Positions 33,075-43,836 are shown, counted from the stretch's first letter. The stretch: 64,000 bases of DNA from Oscheius dolichura (GCA_932521035.1 OW051495.1:10354001-10418000); one strand, 5' to 3'. A program made the numbers and translations. The notes: a model not told the origin generated them from the sequence alone.

Positions 33075-34255
33075 TTACATGCTGGAAATCGCTCTTGTTT
33101 CTAGTGAAAGACACTTGATTTTCTCTAAAAACAAAATAAACTACTTCAAAATAGAAATACCTTTGTAAAACAGTCGGATAACTGCCCTTCTATACTTCTT
33201 ATGGGCCAATATAAGTGCCAAGACACCTGCCGGATCGGACAGAGAGAGGACAATAAACCAAAGGTTGGCAGCTCCCGGGAAGCTGAGGGCATAACCCAAG
33301 ATGAACATAATAACAGCCGCTGGAAAGGAAAAAAGACTGTAGTATACAGTTGTCTGGAAAGGGAGAGGAGTCGAGACTACTAGTGATTATGCCTGGATGA
33401 GTAAGCTGCGAACGAGAGTTTTGTGTAGACGAATAGTAGAAGAGGAGAATATGTGCCGGCGTAACATAAACATAGAGCGATAATTGAAGAAGACAATGAA
33501 ACAGACTGCTATCGCCAGCAGAAGGCCATAATAGTACATGGTCAATGTGACGGAAGCAGTAAAATCCAGTATCATCAGGTTGTCGCCTTTGGCGTAGCTA
33601 GGGAGTAGAGCATAAACATCAGGGCAGGTCTGAAAGGGAGAATAGGATTACGGTAGCAGGAGGCTGAACCTTTTGAAAGTTCTTTCTGCTTTTCTCGAAA
33701 TCCATTGTTTGGCAGAGAAGCGTATTCAACACGATGGGGGCAACAGCGCCGCCACATACAAGCACCCAAATAATATTGTAGAACAGTCACCGCGAAAGCG
33801 GCATAACCACGTGACAACGATAGAAGAAGAGCGCCAGCGTCGTCAGTCCATTTGCTATGGGATCTGTTCGACCTAATCTATATCCAACCTGTTCCGAGGA
33901 AAAGAATTGTCCCAAATTGGAAACACATCGGCACCCCTAGTTGGGGTATCAGCCCCAAGGGATAGCCGCCTGGACCCGGCAGTACCAGGACAGGAATTGT
34001 CCCGGCTGAAATGGACAGTTGGGTGAGGTAACTCCTGAACCGGAGGATTAAGATTCCTGATTATAAAATACGGTACATTGTAATGTTAAGTGCGAGAAGA
34101 TTTCGATAAATAGCGCTGGAGTCGATATTTACCCGGAGGATTAATATCATAAAGCCTATGTAGACAGGAAATGAGATGAAGGTTACGGTATGGAGGATCC
34201 AGAGGTTCCAGTCGAGGTTGGGATCAAACTTCTGTAGCCATTCAGGCCAGTCCAT
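33075..34255 (-). pseudogene. srh-like chemoreceptor 1, premature stop
   Basis: Six in-phase exons: 34077-34255 (ATG), 33889-34034, 33670-33854, 33393-33629, 33161-33353 and 33075-33124 (TAA), 329 codons with one internal TGA. Family cues shared with the copies at 37255 and 44178: MDWPEWLQKFDPN, WILHTVTFISFPVYIGF, SYLTQLSISAGTIPVLVLP with GPGGYPLGL, TVYYSLFSFPAAV and LSLSDPAGVLALILAHKKYR. The G-YP-G segment fits the Srh branch of the Str superfamily. In exon 3 the codon after MPLSR is TGA (paralog: GCA). The intron after exon 4 starts GC, where paralogs have GT. Both suggest decay. Confidence 0.7.
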
Positions 34256-34425
34256 TCCAATGGAGGAACGGATTCTGAAGGGTGTTCATGCAAACAAATG
34301 TTGCCTATTAACTATACCAGCTGCCTATAAATATGTACCTCATTTGTGTATTATGTATTATAGAACAGATGGTTATTGCACGATTCTTATTGGGTCCGCG
34401 ATGTTACAATTATCCGGGTTGCAAA

Positions 34426-35529
34426 GTCAATGAGACAAGTGGGAGTCTGTAAAACAATCTGATAAGGAAGAAAACAATTTTATTTCTGGTCGTGACGGTT
34501 TGAGGGCAGCTTGAATCCAAAAGGAGAATAGCCACCCACTGGATTACGTCAAGTGGAGGGGACAGGGAATGTTTTGGGACTGATAAGGGATGGAGTAGCC
34601 GCGATAAGTGACCGTATAAAAGAGACGGGCCGGGGAGAAGAGACAAGCCGGCCATGAAGCTCACTCTCCTCTTCTTCTTCTTCGCTCTCCTGGCTGTCGC
34701 CTTGGCTCTGCCCCTAGATGAAGCACACCACAAGAAGGTTTGGTAGTCTGTCTTTCTCTTCTAAAAAAGAACTTCAGCATACTAGGAAGCCTCACCACCC
34801 CCGCCACACAACTCTTCCTCCTCGCCCAACCCGTCCCCACCATCACCACACTCGTCCTCCTCGCTCGACTCCCGGACATTCCACCCTGCCCCATGAAGTG
34901 ACCACTCCTCTTCCGGTTACCACGGCAGTCCCCAATGTTCCCTCGACTACAGCTGCCCCCGTTGAAGCCACCACTAAAGTCGAAGAGCCGTCAACTCTGC
35001 CAGCTGAATCAACCACAGCCGGGCAAACTACAGTGGAAGTCGTCACCATCCCAGCTGAGGTCACCACTCCTTCTGAAGTCGTCACCACTGCTCAACCGGA
35101 AGAAGAAAAGACCACCTCTCAACCGGAACCATCTACAGCTGCTCCAGAGCAAGGACAAACTACTGCCGAGGCCATCACTGTCCCCGCCGAGGTCTCAACG
35201 GAAGCTCCTACCGAAATAACCACTGGCCAGCCAGAAGAGGTGAAGACGACTGCTCAACCCGGGGAGGAGAAGACCACTCCAGCTGAAGAAGTCAGTACCC
35301 AACCAGATGAAGAAGTCACCGATCCAGCTGAAATCTCTACTGATCAACCCAGTTTGAACCAGGTTCTCCACAGAAAGGTTTGTTCTCTTCTCTCTTGAAT
35401 AACAAGAAGGGACTTCAGTTCACTCGCCGTCATCCTCGTCACACCCGTCGTCCCCACTCAACCAGCGGGCCCTCTACTCTTCCCCAGGAGAACACCACCC
35501 CTTCTGGAATCTCCACTTCAGCTCCCGAG
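34426..35529 (+). repeat. left arm of 1,104-bp inverted repeat
   Basis: Each base x in this arm corresponds to 74340-x on the opposite strand in 38811-39914. I compared coding exons, introns and the 5' flank by eye and found no mismatch. The outer border is GTCAATGAGACAAG and the inner border is inside the last exon of the mucin-like genes, after GCTCCCGAG. The loop between arms is 35530-38810 (3,281 bp). Confidence 0.95.
34460..34620 (+). promoter_or_regulatory. promoter with three GATA sites and TATA box
   Basis: TGATAAG at 34460-34466 and 34581-34587, CGATAAG at 34602-34608, and TATAAAA beginning at 34615, 39 bases before the ATG at 34654. TGATAA is the binding motif of intestinal GATA factors (ELT-2 type) in Caenorhabditis, so gut expression is a reasonable inference. 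The inverted copy carries the same elements at 39720-39880. Confidence 0.55.
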
Positions 35530-35619
35530 AGCGAAGCTACCCAAGCTGTAGAGATCTCCACTGCGCAGCCAGTTGATCCCGCTGAAGAAAAAGCCAAGGT
35601 CGTTCCGTATTTGTTGTAG
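34654..35619 (+). CDS. secreted Thr/Pro-rich mucin-like protein 2 (in repeat arm)
   Basis: Three in-phase exons: 34654-34737, 34778-35377 and 35419-35619 (TAG), giving 294 aa. Signal peptide MKLTLLFFFFALLAVALA, a His/Pro/Arg-rich block (HTRKPHHPRHTTLPPRP), about 150 residues of TT-P-E repeats (EVTTPSEVVTTAQPEEEKTT), then LHRKFTRRHPRHTRRPH. Everything up to STSAPE is shared with the gene at 38739-39686. The last 31 residues differ (SEATQAVEISTAQPVDPAEE, then a VVPYLL end) because the repeat arm stops inside the exon. Paralogs end in ..RGLFGWW/RRGFFGLW, so this copy has a foreign or rearranged tail. Confidence 0.8.
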
Positions 35620-36137
35620 CCAGTAGATAGTGGTTATTTGTACACATGTATACATTTGTAAATAAAGATTTAGATCAAATACAGTATACCTCTTGCTAAT
35701 TCAATAGGGCGGGCGGAAGGGATTGGGTAACTTCGTCCACGGGGAACACCAAAGAGAGGAGATCTCCAAAAGTTTCTAAAAAGCTGTAATTTGTCAGCAT
35801 ACATCCATCTGTCCAGAGTTCTCTTTTTCACACCCCTACAATGAACTAAATACAAACTACGGGAAAAGGCCCCTGAAATCCGGTTAAATTTATCCAGATC
35901 GCAGCCATTAGTTACCTCCGGTCTTTTTAAAACCCACTATAATCACGTACTAGACTAAATCAGCACAGCAAAAGAACAATGAACCTTTATGATGTGTGCA
36001 GATATCATAAGTTCATCATTGAAAGAGGATTATCCCGGGATACGGTGTATAAAAGGGAGCAAACCATTCGGGTACCAACATCTATTTACTTCTCACTTTA
36101 TTTTACAGTAATCCTCCAAATTTCTAGGGTATTCAAA
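35620..36137. promoter_or_regulatory. intergenic with TATA box
   Basis: AATAAA at about 35660 follows the mucin-like gene. TATAAAAG at 36048-36055 precedes the secreted gene at 36138. No other gene seen. Confidence 0.45.
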
Positions 36138-36845
36138 ATGAAAATACTCATTCTTTTTGCCCTTCTGGTTGGCATCCAAGCAGAAACGTCTGCCGATCTG
36201 GCCAAGAGGTCCACGAACCTGGGCCAGAAGTTTGCCTCCGAAGCTGAGGTTGGCAAGGTAATATAATTAATGGAGTGGGCTACAATGAGATGATTTAGCT
36301 CTCCAAATGCATGGAGGTGCCCCTCTACCAGCAGAAACAAGTCTCGGATCTGAAAGGCGACGCCCTTCGATGCGCAGCTACCAGTGTAAACCCCTTGAAA
36401 TACGCCGATGGACTGAACACCCTGAACAAGCGTAAGCTATTTCTTCTTTGCCCCTTATTCAATTCTATTTCCAGTGGATAAGTGTCTCTCCCCCGACAAA
36501 TGGACCACCCTAGTCGACCAGATCTACACCACCGCCTATCCCGTTTTCGGCCCTCTACTGGAGAAGGTAAGATTTTCCTTTCTATCCCCCACAATATTCC
36601 CCCTTGAGATGAACAACACCCTAACCAAGTGGAAGAAGAATGGCAAGAATCAGGCGCAATGCATCAGCGACGGGTACAAGATGATCCTGAAGGACGTGGC
36701 CACGAAAGCCATCCTCGACGACATGTGCAAGAAGATTGTCAAGAAGGCCGTCACCAAGAAACAGTGGGCCTGCGCCCTTCAATACGCTCCCAAAGTTATT
36801 GACCTCAGCAAGTACTCTTGCGCCAAGATCCAGCCCCCAAAGTGA
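36138..36845 (+). CDS. secreted Cys-containing helical protein, unknown
   Basis: Four in-phase exons: 36138-36257, 36299-36431, 36475-36566 and 36609-36845 (TGA), giving 193 aa. Signal peptide MKILILFALLVGIQA, then a Lys-rich, mostly helical body with eight to nine spaced cysteines (LSKCMEVPLYQQ, ALRCAATSV, KLDKCLSPDKW, QAQCISDGYKM, DDMCKKIVKKAV, WACALQYAP, SKYSCAKI). No family I can name; helical secreted protein held by disulphides is what the sequence shows. The last acceptor (CTTGAG) is weak but phase demands it. Confidence 0.7.
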
Positions 36846-36886
36846 TTATTATCCGACTATAAAGTGTAGTTGACATAAAGCTTTAT

Positions 36887-37111
36887 TTACAAACGACTTC
36901 TTTCCTCCAAGTCTTTAGTTGAGGGTTCCTTGAGAGGAAGATGCCTCAGGGTCGAAGGAGTACTGGGAGAGGAAGAGGACGGCCGGAGAATTGAAAGTAT
37001 CTTGGCCACTCTAGTGCCGGGGGAGTACTTCCCTCGTGGGTAGAGTAGAAGGGCCGGTAAGAGGCGAAGGAGGAAGAGTATAACAAGAATTCGGATTCCG
37101 GGAATTTCCAT
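36887..37111 (-). CDS. 74-aa single-exon hydrophobic/basic protein
   Basis: Minus-strand ATG at 37111 to TAA at 36887. MEIPGIRILVILFLLRLLPA forms a membrane or signal segment followed by a Ser/Pro-rich basic tail (ILRPSSSSPSTPSTLRHLP). A polyadenylation signal AATAAA overlaps the stop codon (TAAATAAAG), supporting a real 3' end. Convergent with the gene ending at 36845, 41 bp apart. Function unknown. Confidence 0.5.
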   Translation of the reverse strand: MEIPGIRILVILFLLRLLPALLLYPRGKYSPGTRVAKILSILRPSSSSPSTPSTLRHLPLKEPSTKDLEERSRL

Positions 37112-37254
37112 AATTCAGAGAAAAGTTGCTCTAGTGCGGCCCGACCCAGGTGGTTTTCAAGTAGTACCTAGAACGCGTGACATGATCAAATACACCTGCT
37201 ATGTTACATATATCATAAATAGAACCAAACACATGTACAGACGACTCTCCCCGA

Positions 37255-38521
37255 ATGGACTGGCTGCGTCAGTTTGATCCGGATCCACAGTGGTATCTTT
37301 GGACCTTGCATTCCATAACCGCCGTCTCTCTACCAATCTATTTAATCGGAATTATATGTATTCTCCGGGTGAATATCGTCACAAACAGTTCTGTCTACAA
37401 ATATTTCCTAGCCACCAACCTTACACTGTTACTTTTTTTCATCGCAAAAATGTCAACCTCTTCAGAAGTTACCTCACCCAGCTCTCATTATCAGCGGGAA
37501 CAATTCCTATCCTGGTACTGCCGACGCCAGGCGGCTATCCGCTCGGACTACTGAGCCGGCTAGGAGTCTCGAGCTGTTTCCAATTTGGGGCTGTTGTTTC
37601 TCTTGTGACAGCCAATGGACTGACGACGGTGATGCTCTTCCTCTACCGTAGCCACGTGGCTATCCCTTTCTCCCGCACGGTATTCTACGGTCTTACATGG
37701 TTGTTTATACTCGGCGCAGTTTGTATTCCTCCTGTTTTGTTAGGGATCCTCTGCAAAACAATGGATATCGATATGACTAGAGACAAATATCAAAAGGTCT
37801 GAAAATCAGACACCGTAACAACGTTCTCTTTCAGGATTGCCCTGTCATTTTTGACCTTCTTTCTAGCCGTGTGAACAGTGACACCTTGCTTATTTTGGAG
37901 ATTACCCCTTTCCTCGTCGTCATTCGCAATTATTTCGAGCTTTTGGGGTGTCTAGCTATCATATTAGTTACCGCCTTCACTTATCGTGCAACTGTATTGG
38001 TACGTAAGAAGATATTCTCAGATACTGCTGTCCACATGCACAAGACACTTGTCCGCACCTTGATTATTCAGGTAATTACTAGACTTCCTATAAAGATCTT
38101 CCCCTTCCAGACTACCGTATACTACAGTTTCTTTATAATCCCTGCTGGCTTTATACTAGCAGCCGTCAGCTTTGCATTTGCACTCCCTAATGCTGGAAAC
38201 CTTACTTTTGTTTTCCTCTCTCTGTCTGATCCGGCAAGTGTCTTGGCGCTCATATTGTCCCACAGAAAATATAGAAGAGCAGTTCTGCGGCCGTTTAGCA
38301 AAGGTACTTGACTCTTATTTTGAAGGCCCTTTTAAGAGAAGGAAGCGATAAGACCGGTCAACTACGACAGGAGCCCGAGGAGGAGCATTAGCCAACTTCA
38401 GGATCCTCATGCACAGCCATCTAGCCGCCCACCTACCCCGGCCCTGAATGGAAGGAGAGGAGGCGAAAACAGACTCTCATCAAGGACGCTTGTCCTTCTC
38501 TATAATGGGTTCAATAAATAG
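37255..38521 (+). CDS. srh-like chemoreceptor 2
   Basis: Five in-phase exons: 37255-37427, 37466-37796, 37835-38071, 38111-38303 and 38337-38521 (TAG), giving 372 aa. Starts MDWLRQFDPDPQWYLWTLH, continues SYLTQLSLSAGTIPILVLP, GGYPLGLLSRLG, MLFLYRSHVAIPFSRTVFYG, MHKTLVRTLIIQ, TTVYYSFFIIPAGFI and LSLSDPASVLALILSHRKYR. The cytoplasmic tail is longer than in its paralogs and Pro/Arg/Ser-rich (RPVNYDRSPRRSISQLQDP). It lacks the intron that splits TM3-4 in the copies at 33075 and 44178 (intron loss). No lesions seen. Confidence 0.8.
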
Positions 38522-38578
38522 GGATCAGAAACCAGTTGTCATTTGATACGTAATAACAAATCCACCTGGCTAAAACGA

Positions 38579-38682
38579 ACCCCAGTGGTATCTCTGGATC
38601 CTGCATACCATAACTCTCATCCCGTTTCCTGTCTACGCAATCTCCATGGTGTGTATCCTCCGCGTGAATATCGATTTCCATA
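38579..38682 (+). pseudogene. srh-like first-exon fragment
   Basis: Reads PQWYLWILHTITLIPFPVYA then ISMVCILRVNID, matching exon 1 of the srh-like genes (WYIWTLHTITAISFPIY..VCILRVNI). No start codon, flanking exons or donor follow. It ends about 130 bp before the right repeat arm. Confidence 0.7.
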
Positions 38683-38738
38683 AGGGGCATACATTTATTT
38701 ACAATGGTATTTACAAACTGTACAAAACACTTCCTTGT

Positions 38739-39686
38739 CTACCACCAACCAAAAAGACCTCGGTAGGGTAGCTCCTGACTTGTGGACTTAATGGGTTCGG
38801 TGGATGGTTCCTCGGGAGCTGAAGTGGAGATTCCAGAAGGGGTGGTGTTCTCCTGGGGAAGAGTAGAGGGCCCGCTGGTTGAGTGGGGACGACGGGTGTG
38901 ACGAGGATGACGGCGAGTGAACTGAAGTCCCTTCTTGTTATTCAAGAGAGAAGAGAACAAACCTTTCTGTGGAGAACCTGGTTCAAACTGGGTTGATCAG
39001 TAGAGATTTCAGCTGGATCGGTGACTTCTTCATCTGGTTGGGTACTGACTTCTTCAGCTGGAGTGGTCTTCTCCTCCCCGGGTTGAGCAGTCGTCTTCAC
39101 CTCTTCTGGCTGGCCAGTGGTTATTTCGGTAGGAGCTTCCGTTGAGACCTCGGCGGGGACAGTGATGGCCTCGGCAGTAGTTTGTCCTTGCTCTGGAGCA
39201 GCTGTAGATGGTTCCGGTTGAGAGGTGGTCTTTTCTTCTTCCGGTTGAGCAGTGGTGACGACTTCAGAAGGAGTGGTGACCTCAGCTGGGATGGTGACGA
39301 CTTCCACTGTAGTTTGCCCGGCTGTGGTTGATTCAGCTGGCAGAGTTGACGGCTCTTCGACTTTAGTGGTGGCTTCAACGGGGGCAGCTGTAGTCGAGGG
39401 AACATTGGGGACTGCCGTGGTAACCGGAAGAGGAGTGGTCACTTCATGGGGCAGGGTGGAATGTCCGGGAGTCGAGCGAGGAGGACGAGTGTGGTGATGG
39501 TGGGGACGGGTTGGGCGAGGAGGAAGAGTTGTGTGGCGGGGGTGGTGAGGCTTCCTAGTATGCTGAAGTTCTTTTTTAGAAGAGAAAGACAGACTACCAA
39601 ACCTTCTTGTGGTGTGCTTCATCTAGGGGCAGAGCCAAGGCGACAGCCAGGAGAGCGAAGAAGAAGAAGAGGAGAGTGAGCTTCAT
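38739..39686 (-). CDS. secreted Thr/Pro-rich mucin-like protein 3 (in repeat arm)
   Basis: Exons 39603-39686 (ATG), 38963-39562 and 38739-38921 (TAG), giving 288 aa. Identical to the gene at 34654-35619 through residue STSAPE, including introns and promoter. Then a different end: EPSTEPIKSTSQELPYRGLF with a GWW terminus. That end is homologous to the end of mucin-like protein 1 (EEPSTNPIESAA..RRGFFGLW), so this copy preserves the ancestral C-terminus. Confidence 0.8.
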
Positions 39687-39914
39687 GGCCGGCTTGTCTC
39701 TTCTCCCCGGCCCGTCTCTTTTATACGGTCACTTATCGCGGCTACTCCATCCCTTATCAGTCCCAAAACATTCCCTGTCCCCTCCACTTGACGTAATCCA
39801 GTGGGTGGCTATTCTCCTTTTGGATTCAAGCTGCCCTCAAACCGTCACGACCAGAAATAAAATTGTTTTCTTCCTTATCAGATTGTTTTACAGACTCCCA
39901 CTTGTCTCATTGAC
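38811..39914 (-). repeat. right arm of 1,104-bp inverted repeat
   Basis: Reverse complement of 34426-35529 with no gap needed. The outer border at 39914 abuts unrelated sequence, and the inner border at 38811 lies in the last exon of the mucin-like gene. Confidence 0.95.
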
Positions 39915-40134
39915 CTAACCGGAACAAAAGCAGTTACCACCTGCTTCATTACACAAAATCAAAGAGGCAGCTCTGAAATGTTCAGTCATGATGACTGACG
40001 GCTTGGGTACTTCGATGAGGAGAAATGGACTTCGACCGTTGATTATCTCTGAAATGGAATAATCACCGAGTACTCTAATAGAACTCTCGGGAACTCTTTC
40101 GCAAGAGTTACTACAACGATAGTCCACTGGCCTC

Positions 40135-41495
40135 TCACCTCCTGTCCGACGAGATCGGAACCACACCGACTGTTCGCTTCCTCTTGGGAAATAACATCTG
40201 CCTGACATCGCTGTTCGTAGCGAATATTATAATTGGAATCAAGGAGGCAGCCGTGAGATCAATCTGGAATAGACAAGTCTCCCTTTCTCTCTCTGGCTAT
40301 GGCTCACAATATTAACAATCCTTTTGACCACAATGGCGTAATATATCGTAGTAGTCGTCGTGATGATAAAAAGAGCCGTAAGTGAAGACGTCTGGAAGGG
40401 GCTCAACCCATTGAAGGTGTTGTTTACCTCGACGACGACGAATAGTAGAAAGGAAGGGAAGAGAAGGAAGAGACTGGCTCGTTTTATGAAGGAACATCCC
40501 TGAGTTAGGACCAGATGGAGGACTATCACTATGTAAATTAGAATATCGAAACCGGGAAGGAGGACTTGCTCTGCTTGATAAATCTGGAAAGAAACAAATG
40601 ATAAAGAGGGATATGGGAGATTATTGGGTTACGAGCCAGAGTCTAACCTGACAATCCCTCTCCCTGAATCGATTGTCTCGACACTTTTCTCCTGCTTACC
40701 TGTCCAGAAATCTCATACAATCCTGTATCATTCACAAACGATTCACAAGAAAAGGTATAATTGGATAGATAAGAGAATGGCCGTTGTATACCGCCCGGTG
40801 AGGTATTTGGATCATATCGATCTATCTTTAGACCGAATTGACAATCAAATAAAGTTAGCGTAGTAGAAATAAGGATAATTAGCACCCATTGGGTTGCTAT
40901 GACGATAATGAGGAAGCTCTTTTCAAAGAATCCTCGACTCCGAAAGATGAAGATGGATAGACGGTGCAGTGCCATTACGAGGATACCGAGTGGGAGCATT
41001 TGGCTGTAGAAATTGGCTATGATACTGCTTATATAGGAGAGGAGCTGGTTTCCGTCCGTATTGAGAGCTGGGAAGGTTGTCTTCTGCTTGGGACTGACTC
41101 ACTTACATTCGTCAAACGGATCCTCATAAAAGATCATCCATGTCTCCCGATTGATCATAAAACTAATACAGTACAGAATATTAGAGACCATCAATTGGAA
41201 TGTCAGGTAATAGAAGAGCATCTAAATTGGTTGGCTTCAGATAAAGAAAGAAAGCTACCTTTCCAAACTTTGAATACCCTTTGACATAGAGGAACAGAAC
41301 AATTCCATTCAGAAGAAGAGCCACAGCTATCATTATAAGGAAGAGATAGCTCATTTTGTAGTAGAGAGGAGTAATTGCCTTTAGACACAATTCTTTGGTA
41401 TTCTTGTTGTCGAAACAGGTACGGAGTCCAAAATTAGAGTTACTAATACCCTCGATTGAATTGAAGGCAGGGTTGCCTCCTGGACGAGACAGCAT
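40135..41495 (-). CDS. seven-transmembrane receptor, class unclear
   Basis: Six in-phase exons: 41259-41495 (ATG), 41103-41221, 40700-41027, 40428-40583, 40317-40391 and 40135-40263 (TGA), giving 347 aa. Hydrophobic spans: MSYLFLIMIAVALLLNGIVL; MLFYYLTFQLMVSNILY; IIANFYSQMLPLGILVMALH with RLSIF after it; SFLIIVIATQWVLIILIS; ILIYIVIVLHLVLT; FLLFPSFLLFVVVE; SSLTALFIITTTTTIYYAIV; and a basic tail (PKRKRTVGVV). A nematode chemoreceptor of the Srg/Srv-like superfamily is the best guess; I cannot fix the family. Extracellular loop 2 has N-x-S/T sites (SNYTFSC). The second donor was set to GTGAGT to satisfy phase. Confidence 0.65.
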
Positions 41496-41708
41496 CTTCT
41501 TGTTTTAGAGGAAATGAAACTTATAGGATGAATGAATTATGGCAATGGCAACCTAAAAAGGCTATGTCTCTCTAGGAATAATCCAAAATCTATTCTATAT
41601 CTTTTGGAAAGTGCACCTGTTCAACAATGTTCAATCTCCGCCGAATGTCTCAATCGTTTTTGACCACCTGCCTTTTTTAGAAATAAAATAGATCTGTCAG
41701 TATTCTTC

Positions 41709-43567
41709 ATGACTAGGGTATGTCTACTATTTCTGAATATTTTATCAGTTGTCATCTGTTGGGAGAAATGTGAAGATCTTGTGTTTGACCTTCATAACGA
41801 GAGCTATTACCGGACTAATTTTCAATTTGATTTGAATCAGACTTGTCAGTATACGGTAGCCTCACTCCCTTCCAACGTATTCTTCATTTTTAGTTCATCA
41901 TTCCGAATGATTCTATAGCCTATGTGGATATATCCAATTATTACTTTTTTGACAGTTGGTACGAGTTCGAAAACAGTCTCGGAGACAAGTACACGTAGGT
42001 CTTATTTCCATCTGATCACCTTTTTCCAGCCCTAAGGATCAGTCGCAAAGGGAGAGGTACAACTTTCCGCCTCCTTACTTCTATCTTCGATTCTATCTGG
42101 TTGGGGACAATCTTGGCTATACTCCCCACTTAGACTACCTTCAAGTCGAACCGGCCCCTTGTAACCCCCTGTTTTTATGGAATCTTCCCTCTTTAGTACC
42201 ATTTGCAACGGCTACGGTTTTTAACCTGAAAAAGAAGGCAGCAGTGGTGCCAATTGTACGCTACCAAGGGGCTAATGTGTTGAAGTTCGTTGGAGACGAA
42301 GGGGTGAGGGATAGAAATGGAATAGTTGAACAGGGATCAGGTTGTCCTCCACGTCATTCCACCGCTTCGTGATTACATAGATCAATGGAAGAGGATATTT
42401 CTGATGAATGGGACACAGCCGGGAGGGAATGTACTTGGGAGGTAAGCGTCTCGTGGTCAATTGAGTTGGAGCCGCCTTCAGCCAAACCTGAGCGGCTCTA
42501 TCCGGAAAAGGGCAAGGGGTTTTATGATTTGCGTATTAGCTGTGAGATCCTCCAATAATCAGATTTACAGCATCGATTCGTATGTTGGAAGTACCATATT
42601 CAACCACAGCGTTACCTTGTTCTATGATGATTTGAACTTTGGCGCCGTTACTCTTGGCTCCTCGTGTATTGTAGCTGTCTTTGATAGTAAAGGTAGAACT
42701 CCTCCAGTTTCTGTTATTTTCCCTTTGAAACTTTTCAGACCACTCCAGCTACGAGCAATTCTATGTCGAACCGGCCTCGACGAAGACTTTTACCCTTGGT
42801 GCAACGAATAAACCCTGTGGAATAGTCCTCGCTTCGCAGAGTTCCGTTCCTTTTGGGGTGGAGGTTACTTCATTTTACTTGTTACCATTTGAATTGCCAG
42901 TACGTTGTCTTTCTAATTTGTATAGAATTTTCAAGGCAAATGGAGTACTGTACATCTATGGAGGGGCACCATTTCGAAACAACTCCAATTTGTTACACAC
43001 CATCACAGCAGAGTGAGAGATTACCATTGGATAGGAAAGAGTCCTAGAACGATGAGCAGCTTCACGTTTCCTATGATATTCAACGGCTACATTTACTCTT
43101 TCATTCTTCATAACGCCAGCATTTCTCTTCCCTTTACTGATTCTTACAACGGTTTGTTTATCAACAAAATGTAGGAAATCCTCTTTCAGTGGACAATTTT
43201 CCCTTCTCCGAGATGAATCTTACTCTAACCGATGGAGATTATTCTCTGCTGCGGGAAAAAGACAAGACTGGCTATCGTTTCACAAGTAAGGATAGAAAGG
43301 ATCCCTGCTTATAAGTGGTGTTTAGGTGAAGAAGAACACCTCTTCTACATGTCTATAACTGGGCGTGGCTCACACTTTTCCGTAGACGTCTCCCCGTCGA
43401 CTTTTGCTTTTGGTGAACGGGATGGAATAGTCAATTGGACGACGACTGAATTGATTCTTGATACTGTAACGCCCTACGGAATACTGACAATAACTAGCAA
43501 AGCAGAAGGCGCTACTCCAGTTTTTATACTTCTCCTTTGTGTGTTAATGAACGGGTATATTTATTGA
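41709..43567 (+). CDS. CUB-like domain secreted/GPI-type protein
   Basis: Exons 41709-41855, 41894-41994, 42030-42303, 42341-42441, about 42466-42692, 42739-42899, 42936-43012, 43060-43151, 43190-43285 and 43326-43567 (TGA). Signal peptide (MTRVCLLFLNILSVVICW), then a CUB-like start with CQYTFIIPNDSIAYVDISNY. Later come a repeat of the same kind (QFYVEPASTKTFTLGAT) and a hydrophobic end (TPVFILLLCVLMNGYIY) typical of a GPI-anchor signal. All junctions are in phase except that between exons 4 and 5. There the only in-frame solutions are a 24-nt intron or a weak CTGAG acceptor, so a lesion is possible. CUB-like proteins in Caenorhabditis are often intestinal and infection-responsive; that role is inferred. 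Confidence 0.65.
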
Positions 43568-43572
43568 CAAGG

Positions 43573-43836
43573 TTATAATTTACAAACGGTCGGAGCAGTG
43601 GTACTTTGCTCCTTTTCCAGCGCAGTGGTTTGAATTGGAAAAGCGGTGTTATTGTGTGACAAAGTAGAGTATCCAATAGTGGAACGGAGAACACAAGTCG
43701 GAAGATTACTGGGCTGCCTCGTGTACTGAAATTCATCCATACCTTCTGGTCCACAAGGGGCAGTCTCATCTTTTTGCGATCATCCAATGTGAGAACCAAA
43801 ACGACTGCGAACAATAGGGCGAGGGGCGATCTTCAT
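43573..43836 (-). pseudogene. decayed mucin-like gene copy
   Basis: From ATG at 43836, a +1 frame gives a signal-like core (SPLALLFAVVLVLTLDD) but the ATG itself is out of frame with it. A GT-AG gap of only 17 bases then precedes YTRQPSNLPTC..EKEQSTTAPTV, recalling HTRKPRHPRTTPG..EEGQSTAAPVE of mucin-like protein 1. Stop at 43573-43575. Frameshifted start, shrunken intron and lost exon 3 point to a pseudogene. It stands divergent to the srh-like gene at 44178, the same pairing as 34255/34654. Confidence 0.6.

Noticed and set aside
34718..35219. Antisense and alternative-frame open readings in the mucin-like genes
   Set aside because: They recur identically in both repeat arms and arise from ACC/ACT/CCT codon bias, not separate genes.
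42927..43148. Alternative CUB-like exon using a 26-nt intron at 42900-42925
   Set aside because: A 36-nt intron to 42936 plus a normal intron at 43013-43059 is also in phase and gives a more natural sequence; the short-intron model was not preferred, though it cannot be excluded.
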